Shown in pieces: positions 16,408 through 24,938 of a stretch of DNA of 64,000 bases; positions within the stretch are counted from its first letter, which is position 1, and each line of letters opens with the position of its first letter. A model generated the notes under the pieces. The model did no database searches and was not told the DNA's origin. It saw only the letters and a list, made by a program, of their open reading frames with translations. Position numbers and translations under genes: made by a program. The stretch is taken from contig NZ_JACBZR010000001.1 in the NCBI RefSeq assembly GCF_013408335.1, forward strand, positions 4,069,501 through 4,133,500, read 5' to 3'. The DNA comes from Nocardioides panzhihuensis (GTDB lineage Bacteria > Actinomycetota > Actinomycetes > Propionibacteriales > Nocardioidaceae).

Positions 16408-19310
16408 GCCGATTCCCTCCTCTGGACCAGCGTCGGCAGGCACAGGACCAGAACGACGAACAGCCCGATCCCGGCCAGGACCAACAGGATCGTACGGATG
16501 ATGGACTGCGACTCGGTCACGCCCGGGTCGCTCGGTGAGGAGTCGAGCAGCCAGGCACGGGTCGAGCGCTCGACGGTGCTCGCCTGGGTCACCGAGCCGG
16601 AGGCATCGATCCCCTCGGCGACCGAGGAGTCGGCCGGCCCGGGCATCACGATGTAGGCCACACCCTGCGCGGCCAGGTCACCGATCACCGCGTCGTCGGG
16701 GTCGGCCGCCAGGCGGCGTACGACTCCGGTGAGCTCGTCGGAGCCACCGGCGACCTGCGCGATCTCGTCCTCACCGAGGGTGATCCCGTCGTTGCGCAGG
16801 ACGGCGTAGCGGATGCCCTCGTCGACCGACCCGCGCAGCACGAGGACGCCGTCCTCGGGCCCGAGCGTGGTCGAGGTCGGGTCGAGCATGTAGGACGGCA
16901 CACCGGTGTGACCCAGGGCCCGGGTGTTGTCGGTGAGGTCGCCGGTGCCGGCGTAGACGAACCAACCGAGGCTGCCGACCACACCGACTGCGGCTGCCGC
17001 GGCAGCCACGCCGACCATTACCTTCCGCAGACCGCGCAGGCCGTCGAGGATCGCACCCTGGGCGCCCAGCACAGCCGCGACGACCGCGAAGCCCTGGATG
17101 GCGACCAGCGGGAAGCCCCAGCCGACGCGGGCGATGCCGGCGTCGAGCGGGATCGGGATCCAGGAAAGCAGCATCGTGACGAGGGCCGTCGCGACCGCGC
17201 CGATCCAGCAGACCAGGACCGGGATGCGGGTGCGGCTCGGGATCAGTGCGAGCACCGCCAGCAGCGGCAGCGCCAGGCCCAGCCACCACGGCGCACCGAG
17301 GTCGGCACCGTCGAGCCCGGTCACCCGGCCCACGAGGAGGTCGAAGCCGCCGGCGACCGGGGCCGGCAACCGGCCCGGGTCGAGCAGCAGCCCGGCCCAG
17401 CCACCGGAGAAGATCAGCGGCAGCCACCACGGGATCAGCAGGCCGACCGGCGTCGCGATCGCCGCGGCCGGAGGACCCCACTGGTCCCGGTCGCGCAGGA
17501 CCGCGGGCATCAGCTTGCGTACGACGATGAAGATGACCGTCGCGAAGACGGCCGCGACGAGGAAGGCCATCGGCGCGAAGGCGGTGATGACGGTCAGCAG
17601 CAGACCGGTGCGCCATCCGGCCCGCCAGCGGCGGTCGGCGACGGGGTCGCTGAACCCGAGCGCGGCATGGGCGAGCCAGGGCAGCAGCGCGCCGACGACG
17701 ACCGCACCGATCCGGCCGTCACCGAAGGCACCGCTGGCGTAGGGAACCAGGGCGTACGCCGTCGCACCCCACAGCAGCAGCCAACGAGGCGCGCCGAGGT
17801 GGCTGATCAGCCGGCCCACGACCCGTAGCAGCCGCCACGCCCCGCCGAGCGCGATCGGGAAGCTGAGCAGCATGACGCCGGTGACCGCCAGGCTCGGGTT
17901 GCCACCGAGGAACGTCGCGAGGACCGCCAGCGGGAAGATGTGCGGCGGCGCGGGCACGCCGGTGCCCTGCGAGATCGCGTGCCAGGACTCGAACTGCAGC
18001 TGCCACCAGTCGCCCACGTTCTGCGGCGTCGGTCCGAGGCCACCGCCGGCCACACCTCCGAGAGCCGCCCGCGCCCCGATGACGCCGAGGATGCCGACGA
18101 CGACCAGCAGCACCGCGACCGGGTTGGTGAACAGACGCACCAGCAACCCGGTCTCGGCCGGGATCTCGTCCTCCTCCAGCTGGGCCCGGTCGGCCTGCCG
18201 CTTGGCGGCGAAGGAGGCCGGATCGGCCTCTGCCTGCGCCATCTGGCGCCGCTCGGCGATGTCGGAGGCCTGCAGGGTGACCGCGTTGGCGACGTCGGAG
18301 ACGAAGTCGAGACCGTGTCGGTACGGCAGCCACGGCGGAGGCAGCAGCGCCTTCACCACGTCCTTGTCAGCATGCGCCTGCTTCCGGCGCTGCCGCTTGG
18401 CGAGCACGATCTGGCCGGTGTGGCCGTAGATCCAGCCGAGCGCGCCCAGGTCGTCGAGCGCCGCTCCAGGATCGCGCACGAGGATGAAGCCGAGCATCCG
18501 CCACAGGGTCTGGAAGAAGAACCGGACCATCCACAGCGCCAGCGTTCCCCGTCCGCTGTTGACGAGCAGGGTGTAGAGCGCGGCCCGTCGCTCCTGGTAG
18601 TGGATCCGGCGACCGGTCAGCTGCGTCTTGCGTACGCCGCGGTGGGCCGCCTCCACGTGGAAGACGACCGCATCCGGGACGGCGATGGTGGTGAACCCGG
18701 CGTTGGCGGCCCGCCAGCCCAGGTCCATGTCGGTGCCGAGGACGGGAAGGTGCTTGTCGAAGCCGCCCAGGTATTCGAGGACCTCGCGACGGATCAGCAT
18801 GCCTGCGGTGTTGACTGCCAGGACGCGGCGTACCTCGTCGTGCTGGCCCTGGTCGTACTCACCCCGCTCCAGACCGGTCTCCCGGTTTCCGGTGACCGAG
18901 ATCGAGACGCCGAGCTCGAGCATCCGGCGCAGCGAGGGCCACTCCCGGATCTTGGGGCCGAGGATGTCGGCCTCCGGGTATTCCTCGGCGGCGTTGAGCA
19001 GCGTCGCCAGCGCGTGCGGATCGGGGGTGGAGTCGTCGTGGAGGAACCAGATCCACTCCGGCGGCTGCGCCGCCTGGTGGAGGATCGCGAGCGCCTCGTT
19101 GGCCGCGTCCGCGAACGTCGTCGACGCCGGGAGCTTGACCACCTGGGCGAAGGTCTCCTCCAGGATCTCGACCGACCTGTCGGTCGAGCCGGTGTCGATC
19201 GTGACGGCAAAGCTCACCGGAGCCTGCTGGTTCCGGATCCCGTCGATGACGGTCGGAAGCCAGCCGGCGCCGTTATGAGAGACGAGAACGAGAGCGACCG
19301 ACGCTTGCAC
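16404..19310 (-). CDS. Family 2 glycosyltransferase fused to a large membrane domain
   Basis: Very large membrane glycosyltransferase of about 968 aa. The N-terminal GT2 domain (about 1-260) shows LVLVSHNGAGWLP, a DxD-like FLHDDSTPD, and GTDMDLGWRAANAG. A helix-rich part follows, then about ten or more transmembrane segments between residues 390 and 800, an extracellular domain and a final membrane helix near the C-terminus. The GTG at 19310 has TAGGG upstream; a TTG three codons earlier is possible. It overlaps the DUF5719 gene. Such proteins sit next to whiB and manB in many actinobacteria and probably build an envelope glycan; donor and acceptor are unknown. Confidence 0.85.
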   Translation of the reverse strand: MQASVALVLVSHNGAGWLPTVIDGIRNQQAPVSFAVTIDTGSTDRSVEILEETFAQVVKLPASTTFADAANEALAILHQAAQPPEWIWFLHDDSTPDPHALATLLNAAEEYPEADILGPKIREWPSLRRMLELGVSISVTGNRETGLERGEYDQGQHDEVRRVLAVNTAGMLIRREVLEYLGGFDKHLPVLGTDMDLGWRAANAGFTTIAVPDAVVFHVEAAHRGVRKTQLTGRRIHYQERRAALYTLLVNSGRGTLALWMVRFFFQTLWRMLGFILVRDPGAALDDLGALGWIYGHTGQIVLAKRQRRKQAHADKDVVKALLPPPWLPYRHGLDFVSDVANAVTLQASDIAERRQMAQAEADPASFAAKRQADRAQLEEDEIPAETGLLVRLFTNPVAVLLVVVGILGVIGARAALGGVAGGGLGPTPQNVGDWWQLQFESWHAISQGTGVPAPPHIFPLAVLATFLGGNPSLAVTGVMLLSFPIALGGAWRLLRVVGRLISHLGAPRWLLLWGATAYALVPYASGAFGDGRIGAVVVGALLPWLAHAALGFSDPVADRRWRAGWRTGLLLTVITAFAPMAFLVAAVFATVIFIVVRKLMPAVLRDRDQWGPPAAAIATPVGLLIPWWLPLIFSGGWAGLLLDPGRLPAPVAGGFDLLVGRVTGLDGADLGAPWWLGLALPLLAVLALIPSRTRIPVLVCWIGAVATALVTMLLSWIPIPLDAGIARVGWGFPLVAIQGFAVVAAVLGAQGAILDGLRGLRKVMVGVAAAAAAVGVVGSLGWFVYAGTGDLTDNTRALGHTGVPSYMLDPTSTTLGPEDGVLVLRGSVDEGIRYAVLRNDGITLGEDEIAQVAGGSDELTGVVRRLAADPDDAVIGDLAAQGVAYIVMPGPADSSVAEGIDASGSVTQASTVERSTRAWLLDSSPSDPGVTESQSIIRTILLVLAGIGLFVVLVLCLPTLVQRRESA

Positions 19311-19454
19311 GATCGGCAACCCTAGTGCCCAACCGGTGATAGACCGAATGGACCTGTCGGGTGATCGAAGATATCCCCGTGGGCATCAGGTGGGCATCAG
19401 GCGGGCATCAGGTCCGTATCCGCGCGGTTCGCGAAACGATCGTAAATGGACAGC

Positions 19455-19481
19455 AGGCCCGGACCTTGACGGTCCGGGCCT
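19455..19481 (-). terminator. Strong hairpin downstream of whiB
   Basis: Arms AGGCCCGGACC and GGTCCGGGCCT form a perfect 11-bp stem with a 5-nt loop, 24-50 bp after the whiB stop codon. It separates whiB from the downstream glycosyltransferase transcript. Confidence 0.7.
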
Positions 19482-19505
19482 TGCTGGCTCGTGTTGCTTG
19501 TTGCC

Positions 19506-19760
19506 TCAGACTGCGCGCTTCTTCAGCTTGCGGCGCTCCCTCTCGGAGAGTCCACCCCAGATTCCGAAGCGCTCGTCGTTGCCCAGAGCAGACTCAAGGC
19601 AGTCCTGGCGCACCTCGCAGGTCTGGCAGACCTTCTTGGCCTCCCGAGTCGATCCACCCTTTTCAGGGAAGAACGCCTCCGGATCCGTCTGCGCGCACAG
19701 AGCGCGCTCCTGCCAGCCCCCTTCGTCGGTGTCCGGCTCGAGGAGAAACAGCTCTCTCAT
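19506..19760 (-). CDS. whiB: WhiB-family iron-sulfur regulator, WhiB2/WhmD type
   Basis: 84-aa WhiB-like regulator carrying an oxygen- and NO-sensitive [4Fe-4S] cluster. Four cysteines are present: one in ALCAQTDPEAFFPEKGG, then CxxC plus a fourth (VCQTCEVRQDC). The C-terminal turn GIWGGLSERER and the basic tail RRKLKKRAV complete the family pattern. Placement beside cofD and near manB matches whiB2 (Rv3260c), which controls septation and division genes. It is transcribed alone from the region shared with cofD. Confidence 0.93.
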   Translation of the reverse strand: MRELFLLEPDTDEGGWQERALCAQTDPEAFFPEKGGSTREAKKVCQTCEVRQDCLESALGNDERFGIWGGLSERERRKLKKRAV

Positions 19761-20110
19761 CGTCTATCCGACCTTTCGACCCTATTCAGCTGAATTTGGG
19801 ACCGTGACCCCATCTTGGGCCAGTCACCTCACGCCATCGGCAGGTAACCGATCCCCCCGTTTTGCGGGTACTGCCTCTAGTTACGACCTAGGCCGCATTT
19901 TTGATGCAGTCCCCTTGCCGAAACTTTCCCGAGATCCTGGGCGCTGTCTCCAACGCTGTCGTTTCCTGGTTCCGTTTCGAATGACACTGATGAAATTACA
20001 TGCCTGTCGGTGCCACAAGTCAACCCTCAAATCTGCTAGGGCCGCATTAACACAGGCATTTCATACCGGCTGGAGCAGGGGTGCTGGCCCTCGTCTGAGA
20101 GGCTAGGGCC
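19761..20110. other. Divergent promoter region between whiB and cofD
   Basis: 350 bp without a credible gene and visibly less GC-rich than its surroundings, as expected for a regulatory region serving two divergent genes. No known riboswitch or operator was recognised. Confidence 0.6.
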
Positions 20111-21124
20111 ATGCGTGACATCACCGTTCTCTCCGGCGGCCATGGTGGCTCGAAGTTCATCTCCGGGCTCCTCCACGGCATCTCCGCCGGCCGCGTCCCG
20201 GGCATTGAGGAAGATGCCCGGGTCACCGTGATCGCCAATACCGCCGACGATCTGTGGATGCACGGCGTCAAGGTCTGCCCCGACCTCGACACGGTGATGT
20301 ACACCCTCGGAAACGGATTCGACCACGAGCGCGGCTGGGGCCGCAAGGCCGAGACCTGGTCGATCAAGGAGGAGCTCGAGGCCTACGAGGTGCCCGGCAC
20401 CTGGTTCGGGCTCGGCGACCGCGACATCGCGACCCACCTCGTACGCACCCAGATGCTCGAGGCCGGTTTCTCGTTGTCGCAGGTCACCGCGGCGTTGTGC
20501 GAGCGGTGGCTGAAGCCGGTGTGGGGCGACCGGGTGCGGCTCCTACCGATGACCGACGACCGCGTCGAGACCCACGTGGCGGTCAAGGACGCGGATTCAC
20601 CCAGTGGACTCGCGGTCGTCCATTTCCAGGAGTACTGGGTACGCCTGCGGGCCGGCGTGCCCGTCGAGAAGCTGATCTTCGTGGGTCAGGACGAGGCGAA
20701 GCCGGGTCCCGGGGTGATGGACGCGCTGCTGAAGTCCGACCTGGTGATCGTGCCGCCGTCCAACCCGGTCGTCTCGATCGGGACCGTCCTCGGCGTGCCC
20801 GGGATCCGGGAGGGCCTGGTCGCCACATCGGCACCGGTCGTCGGGATCTCGCCGATCATCAGCGGTCATCACGTACGCGGCATGGCGGAGCAGATGCTGG
20901 CCGCGGTCGGGGTCGACGCGACCGCCGCCGCAGTCGGTCTGCACTACGGGAAGCGGGGCTCCGGCGGGGTGCTCGACGGCTGGCTGGTCGACACCGCGGA
21001 CGCGGACGCCGTTCCCGCTCTCACCGAGTCCGGGCTGAAGGCGACCGCCGTCCCGCTGTGGATGTCCTCCGAGGACGCCACCGCCGACATCGCGGCCGCC
21101 GCGGTCGGGCTGGTCGCCCGATGA
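20111..21124 (+). CDS. cofD: 2-phospho-L-lactate (phosphoenolpyruvate) transferase, F420 biosynthesis
   Basis: CofD/FbiA transfers the phospholactyl or phosphoenolpyruvyl group to the deazaflavin Fo, forming the F420-0 skeleton. 337 aa. The N-terminal nucleotide-binding signature LSGGHGGSKFISGL and TVIANTADDLWMHG are diagnostic, as are LGDRDIATHLVRT and PPSNPVVSIG. Its stop overlaps the cofE start (ATGA), so the two are translated together. Presence of the pair shows the organism makes F420. Fo synthase is not in this window. Confidence 0.96.
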   Translation: MRDITVLSGGHGGSKFISGLLHGISAGRVPGIEEDARVTVIANTADDLWMHGVKVCPDLDTVMYTLGNGFDHERGWGRKAETWSIKEELEAYEVPGTWFGLGDRDIATHLVRTQMLEAGFSLSQVTAALCERWLKPVWGDRVRLLPMTDDRVETHVAVKDADSPSGLAVVHFQEYWVRLRAGVPVEKLIFVGQDEAKPGPGVMDALLKSDLVIVPPSNPVVSIGTVLGVPGIREGLVATSAPVVGISPIISGHHVRGMAEQMLAAVGVDATAAAVGLHYGKRGSGGVLDGWLVDTADADAVPALTESGLKATAVPLWMSSEDATADIAAAAVGLVAR

Positions 21125-22188
21125 CCGGGCAGAACGTCGGGCGGGGCATCACCGTCATGGCCCCTGCCGGCGTACCCGAGGTCCGTAAGGGCGACGACCT
21201 CGCCGCCCTGCTCCTCCACGCCCTCGACCGTGCCGAGACGTCACTCCCGTCGGCCGAGTTGGCATCACGTGACGTCTCGGCCGACGCGGGTGACGTCTCG
21301 GCCGACGTACGTGACGTCTCGGCGCTGCGGGACGGGGACATCGTCGTGGTCACCTCGAAGGTCGTCTCCAAGGCGGAGGGCCAGGTGCGGGAGGGCAACC
21401 GGGACGACGCGCTCCCCGGCGAGACGACGCGGGTCGTGGCACGGCGCGGGCCCACCCAGATCGTGCGCAGCCGGCTGGGCCTGACGATGGCCGCCGCCGG
21501 GATCGACGCCTCCAACGTCGAGGCCGGCCACATCGTGCTGCTTCCCCTGGATCCCGACGCCTCCGCGCGCACCCTGCGGGCCACGCTCCGTGACCGCACC
21601 GGAGCCAACGTCGGGGTGATCATCACCGACACCGCCGGGCGAGCCTGGCGCGACGGGCAGACCGACATCGCGATCGGCTCGGCCGGGCTCGAGGTGCTGG
21701 AGAGCTTCGCCGGCCAGATCGACGCCTTCGGCAACGACCTCGTCGTCACCGCCCCCGCGGTCGTCGACGAGATCGCGTCGGCCGCCGAGATCTCCCAGGG
21801 CAAGCTCGGCGCGCGGCCGTTCGCGATCCTGCGCGGCCGGGCCGACCTGGTCCGCGAGCCCGGCGACGACGGGCCGGGAGCGAGCACGCTCATCCGTCCC
21901 GAAGGGTCGGACTTCTTCGGCTTCGGCGCCCGGGAGGCCGTCGTACGTGCCCTGAAGGGGGCCGCCGAGGACCAGGCTCCCTTCGGAGCACCGGCGAGCA
22001 TCGAGGAGCTCTCCGCGGCTGTAACGGAGGTGACCGGGACCTCCCCCGTCCCGCACGAGGGCGGGCTTCAGGTGGCCGGAGCCGACCCCGCGGTGATCGC
22101 CGCACTGGCCTTCGCGCACGGCTGGCGCTGCGAGCGCAATGACGTTAATCACGGGGCAACTTCCCATCTGCTACCACTGACCACCTAG
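21121..22188 (+). CDS. cofE: Coenzyme F420:L-glutamate ligase
   Basis: GTP-dependent ligase adding glutamates to F420-0. 355 aa, shorter than the ~450-aa two-domain FbiB of mycobacteria: the CofE-like ligase domain is complete, but the C-terminal FMN-binding nitroreductase-like domain is replaced by about 100 residues with no recognised motif. Ligase motifs are LRDGDIVVVTSKVVSKAEGQ, GLTMAAAGIDASNVE and GVIITDTAGRAWRDGQTDIAIG. An unusual 21-bp triplet repeat inserts DVSADAG-type heptads near residue 50. Coupled to cofD by a 4-bp overlap. Confidence 0.93.
   Translation: MTGQNVGRGITVMAPAGVPEVRKGDDLAALLLHALDRAETSLPSAELASRDVSADAGDVSADVRDVSALRDGDIVVVTSKVVSKAEGQVREGNRDDALPGETTRVVARRGPTQIVRSRLGLTMAAAGIDASNVEAGHIVLLPLDPDASARTLRATLRDRTGANVGVIITDTAGRAWRDGQTDIAIGSAGLEVLESFAGQIDAFGNDLVVTAPAVVDEIASAAEISQGKLGARPFAILRGRADLVREPGDDGPGASTLIRPEGSDFFGFGAREAVVRALKGAAEDQAPFGAPASIEELSAAVTEVTGTSPVPHEGGLQVAGADPAVIAALAFAHGWRCERNDVNHGATSHLLPLTT
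21234..21331 (+). repeat. 21-bp triplet repeat with inverted copy inside cofE
   Basis: Three tandem 21-bp units beginning GTGACGTCTCGG start at 21269, 21290 and 21311 and encode DVSA-containing heptads. An inverted 12-bp copy (CCGAGACGTCAC) lies at 21234-21245. The reading frame is kept, and the insert sits just before the conserved LRDGDIVVV of the ligase. Confidence 0.85.
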
Positions 22189-22229
22189 AATCTGCGCGTC
22201 CCGACAAAAGACCCGAGGTACGCCGAACC

Positions 22230-23012
22230 GTGGCCAACAAGTCGCCTAGCAAAGACCGCCGTGCGGTCATCAACGACATTCGCAAGAAGCAGGGCCGCGC
22301 CGAGCGCGTCCGTGGTGCGGCGATCATCGGTGTCTGCGTCACCATCGCGGTGCTGATGGTGGGTGCCGCCGCATGGGGGCCGATCACCGGCTTCATCAAG
22401 GACAGCGAGTTCGACAACGTCGCGCTGCAGGACATCGGCAAGAGCGCCGAGTCCGCCGGCTGTCAGAAGATCATCGAGACCAAGGCCGACGGCAACCAGA
22501 ACCACATCGCGACCGGCACCGAGCAGACCTACACCACTGCTCCCCCGGCCTACGGTCCGCACTGGAACGAGGCGAACGTCGCTCCGGCGGACATGTCGCG
22601 CAAGTTCTACTCCGCCGACGACCGCCCGGACCTCGAGGCGCTGGTGCACAACCTCGAGCACGGTTACACGATCGTCTGGTACGACGAGACCGTCTCCGAG
22701 GACGAGCTGGACGAGCTCCGCGCCATCGGTCAGAAGTTCTCCGGCACGTCGAACTTCCGCTACAAGTTCATCGCGGCCCCGTGGACCGCTGCCGACGCCA
22801 AGGAGACCGCGGTCGCCGGCGACAAGAAGACCGAGTTCCCCTCGGGCACCCACATCGCCATGACCCATTGGTACGCAGACCCGGCGAACCCGACCGAGGC
22901 CTCCACCCAGAAGGGCGTCTTCCAGTACTGCGAGGGCGTCTCCGGCGAGGCGATCAAGGACTTCATGACCACCTACCCCTACACCGACACCCCGGAGCCC
23001 CAGGCCATGTGA
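22230..23012 (+). CDS. DUF3105 membrane protein
   Basis: 260-aa protein with a basic cytoplasmic N-terminus, one membrane helix (about residues 30-50, AAIIGVCVTIAVLMVGAAAW) and an extracytoplasmic DUF3105 domain. The family signature is visible as APPAYGPHWNEAN and ALVHNLEHGYTIVWYDE, with further conserved THWYADP. Two cysteines could form a disulfide. The GTG start at 22230 follows GAGGTA. It lies 41 bp after cofE and may be part of the same transcript, which ends at the strong hairpin 23036-23068. Function unknown. Confidence 0.85.
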   Translation: MANKSPSKDRRAVINDIRKKQGRAERVRGAAIIGVCVTIAVLMVGAAAWGPITGFIKDSEFDNVALQDIGKSAESAGCQKIIETKADGNQNHIATGTEQTYTTAPPAYGPHWNEANVAPADMSRKFYSADDRPDLEALVHNLEHGYTIVWYDETVSEDELDELRAIGQKFSGTSNFRYKFIAAPWTAADAKETAVAGDKKTEFPSGTHIAMTHWYADPANPTEASTQKGVFQYCEGVSGEAIKDFMTTYPYTDTPEPQAM

Positions 23013-23035
23013 GCTGGGCCCTTCAAGACGTACGC

Positions 23036-23068
23036 CGGCCGCCTCTCCTTCGGGAGAGGCGGCCGTTT
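23036..23068 (+). terminator. Rho-independent terminator
   Basis: A perfect 13-bp stem (CGGCCGCCTCTCC / GGAGAGGCGGCCG) with a TTCG tetraloop is followed by TTTCGTT, 24 bp after the DUF3105 stop. It ends the cofD-cofE-DUF3105 transcript and faces convergent manC. Confidence 0.88.
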
Positions 23069-23079
23069 CGTTCATCTCG

Positions 23080-23126
23080 CTGGTCGAGCCGCCGGAGCCG
23101 CTAGGCGGAGGCGTGTCGAGACCAAC
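23080..23126 (-). repeat. Interspersed repeat B, long form, inverted
   Basis: TGGTCGAGCCGCC...GGAGGCGTGTCGAGACCA is an inverted copy of the 50-bp element also at 45491-45544 and 61408-61460. It lies between the terminator and the manC 3' end. The ends are complementary, so it can fold on itself. Confidence 0.75.
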
Positions 23127-23133
23127 GCGGTGG

Positions 23134-24210
23134 TCAGGTGAGGTGGGTGCGGTCGGAGTCCTTGAGCGCGGCGACGACCTTCTTGACCTGCTGGGCGTGG
23201 GCACGGGTGGTGACCAGAACGGCGTCGTCGGTGTCGACGACGACGATGTCCTCGAGACCGATGAGGGCGACCATGCGACCGGAGTGGGGCACGACCAGCC
23301 CCGTGGAGTCGAGGGCGTGGACGAGCGTGGCGTCGCCGAGGATCGTGGGACCGTCGGGCGAGGCGGTTGAGGCGGCCTGGAGCAGCGTCGCGAGCGAGTC
23401 GAAGTCGCCGATGTCGTCCCAGCCGAGGTCGGCAGGCACCGTGGCGACCTTGCCCGCCGCGGCAGCGGGCTCCGCGACCGCATGATCGACGGCGATCTTC
23501 GGCAGCGTCTCCCACAGCTCCGCGAGCCGCGACGGCTCGGCGGCGATGGCCCGCAGTCGTTCGGTGAAGCCGGGGTCCGACTCCGCAAGCAGGTCGAGGA
23601 GGACGGTCGGGCGGACCACGAACATCCCTGCGTTCCACCGGTAGCGTCCGGTCGCCAGATAGCCGGCGGCGACCTCCGCCGACGGCTTCTCTACGAACTC
23701 GTCGACCAGGTAGGCACCCCGGTGACCGGCCAACGCCTTGCCCTCGGCGATGTAGCCGAACGCCGTCGAGGCGAAGGTCGGCGAGATCCCGATCGTCACC
23801 AGCCAGCCGTCGGCGGCGACGGCCGCGGCGCTGCGTACGGTGTCGTGGAAGTTGTCGACGTTGCGGATCACGTGGTCCGCGGCGAAGGAGCCCATCACCG
23901 CATCTGGATCGCGCCGCTCGAGGAAGGCCGCGGCCAGACCGATCGCGGCCATCGAGTCGCGCCCGCTCGGCTCGGCCAGGATCGCGTCGTGCGGCACCTC
24001 CGGCAGCTGCTCGCACACCGCGCGCTCGTGCACGGCACCCGTCACGACCATGATGCCGTCGGAGACGGGCTGGAGACGGTCGAAGGTCTCCTGCAGGAGC
24101 GTACGTCCGTGGCCGGTCAGGTCGCGCAGGAACTTCGGCTCAGAGGACCGCGAGAGCGGCCACAGCCGTGTGCCGGCACCACCTGCGGGGATCACTGCCC
24201 AGAACGTCAT
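23134..24210 (-). CDS. manC: Mannose-1-phosphate guanylyltransferase
   Basis: Makes GDP-mannose from mannose-1-P and GTP, the donor for mannosylated envelope glycans. 358 aa from the ATG at 24210. The nucleotidyltransferase signature GGAGTRLWPLSR lies at the N-terminus, with LAEPSGRDSMAAIGLAA, the metal site SFAADHV, VDEFVEKP and RWNAGMFV further in. No isomerase domain is fused, so it is the short GMP type. It is monocistronic, convergent with the cofE operon and divergent from the TIGR03089 gene 23 bp upstream. Works after ManB (11762). Confidence 0.95.
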   Translation of the reverse strand: MTFWAVIPAGGAGTRLWPLSRSSEPKFLRDLTGHGRTLLQETFDRLQPVSDGIMVVTGAVHERAVCEQLPEVPHDAILAEPSGRDSMAAIGLAAAFLERRDPDAVMGSFAADHVIRNVDNFHDTVRSAAAVAADGWLVTIGISPTFASTAFGYIAEGKALAGHRGAYLVDEFVEKPSAEVAAGYLATGRYRWNAGMFVVRPTVLLDLLAESDPGFTERLRAIAAEPSRLAELWETLPKIAVDHAVAEPAAAAGKVATVPADLGWDDIGDFDSLATLLQAASTASPDGPTILGDATLVHALDSTGLVVPHSGRMVALIGLEDIVVVDTDDAVLVTTRAHAQQVKKVVAALKDSDRTHLT

Positions 24211-24233
24211 GCCGCACACCTTAGGGTTTCAAC

Positions 24234-24938
24234 GTGCAGACCTACCCCGAGACCCTTGCCCAAGCCCTGCGGGCAGACCCCGGCGGCCCGTTGGTCACCT
24301 TCTACGACGAAGCGAGCGGCGAGCGCCAGGAGCTGTCGACCACGACGTACGCCAACTGGGTGGCCAAGGCCTCCGGCCTGCTCGTCGACGAGCACGGCCT
24401 CGAACGGGGCGACAGCATCCGTATCGACCTGCCCGCGCACTGGCTGGCCACGGTGTTCCTCGGTGCCGCCTGGAACACCGGGCTCGTGGTGACCGATCAC
24501 GAGAGCCCCGACGCCGTCGTCTGCGGGCCCGAGACCCTGGCGAGCTGGGCAGACGGTGCCGGGAAGCGGCCGACGCTGGCCTGCTCCCTGCTGCCGTTCG
24601 GCGTACGTTTCGCCGACCCGCTCCCGCAGGACGTCCACGACGTCGGCATCGAGGTCTGGGGACAGCCTGATGCGTTCACCCCCTGGGACCCGCCGACCGC
24701 GGACGACCCGGCCACCTCGTGGGCCGGCGTCGAGACCAGCCACGCGGACCTGTTCGGAGGCGACGGGAAGGCCGAACGGCTGCTCTCCACCGTCCCCTCG
24801 GCCTCGCCGGCCGGCGCCGAGCTCCTCGCCTCCCTGCTCGCCGGAGGTGGCTCGCTGGTGCTGGTCACCAACGCGACCGACGAGCGCCTCGCCGCTCTCG
24901 CGGAGAGCGAGCGGGCTCAAGGCCCGACCAGGAGCTAG
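24234..24938 (+). CDS. TIGR03089 family protein (truncated acyl-CoA-synthetase-like)
   Basis: 234-aa protein resembling the N-terminal part of AMP-dependent ligases: TFYDEASGERQELSTTTYANWV then GLERGDSIRIDLPAHWLATVFLG. It lacks the AMP-binding P-loop and the C-terminal subdomain, so it is unlikely to adenylate by itself. The family (Rv3268 type) sits beside manC in actinobacteria. GTG start at 24234. Its TAG stop shares four bases (CTAG) with the stop of the convergent amidase gene. Confidence 0.82.
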   Translation: MQTYPETLAQALRADPGGPLVTFYDEASGERQELSTTTYANWVAKASGLLVDEHGLERGDSIRIDLPAHWLATVFLGAAWNTGLVVTDHESPDAVVCGPETLASWADGAGKRPTLACSLLPFGVRFADPLPQDVHDVGIEVWGQPDAFTPWDPPTADDPATSWAGVETSHADLFGGDGKAERLLSTVPSASPAGAELLASLLAGGGSLVLVTNATDERLAALAESERAQGPTRS

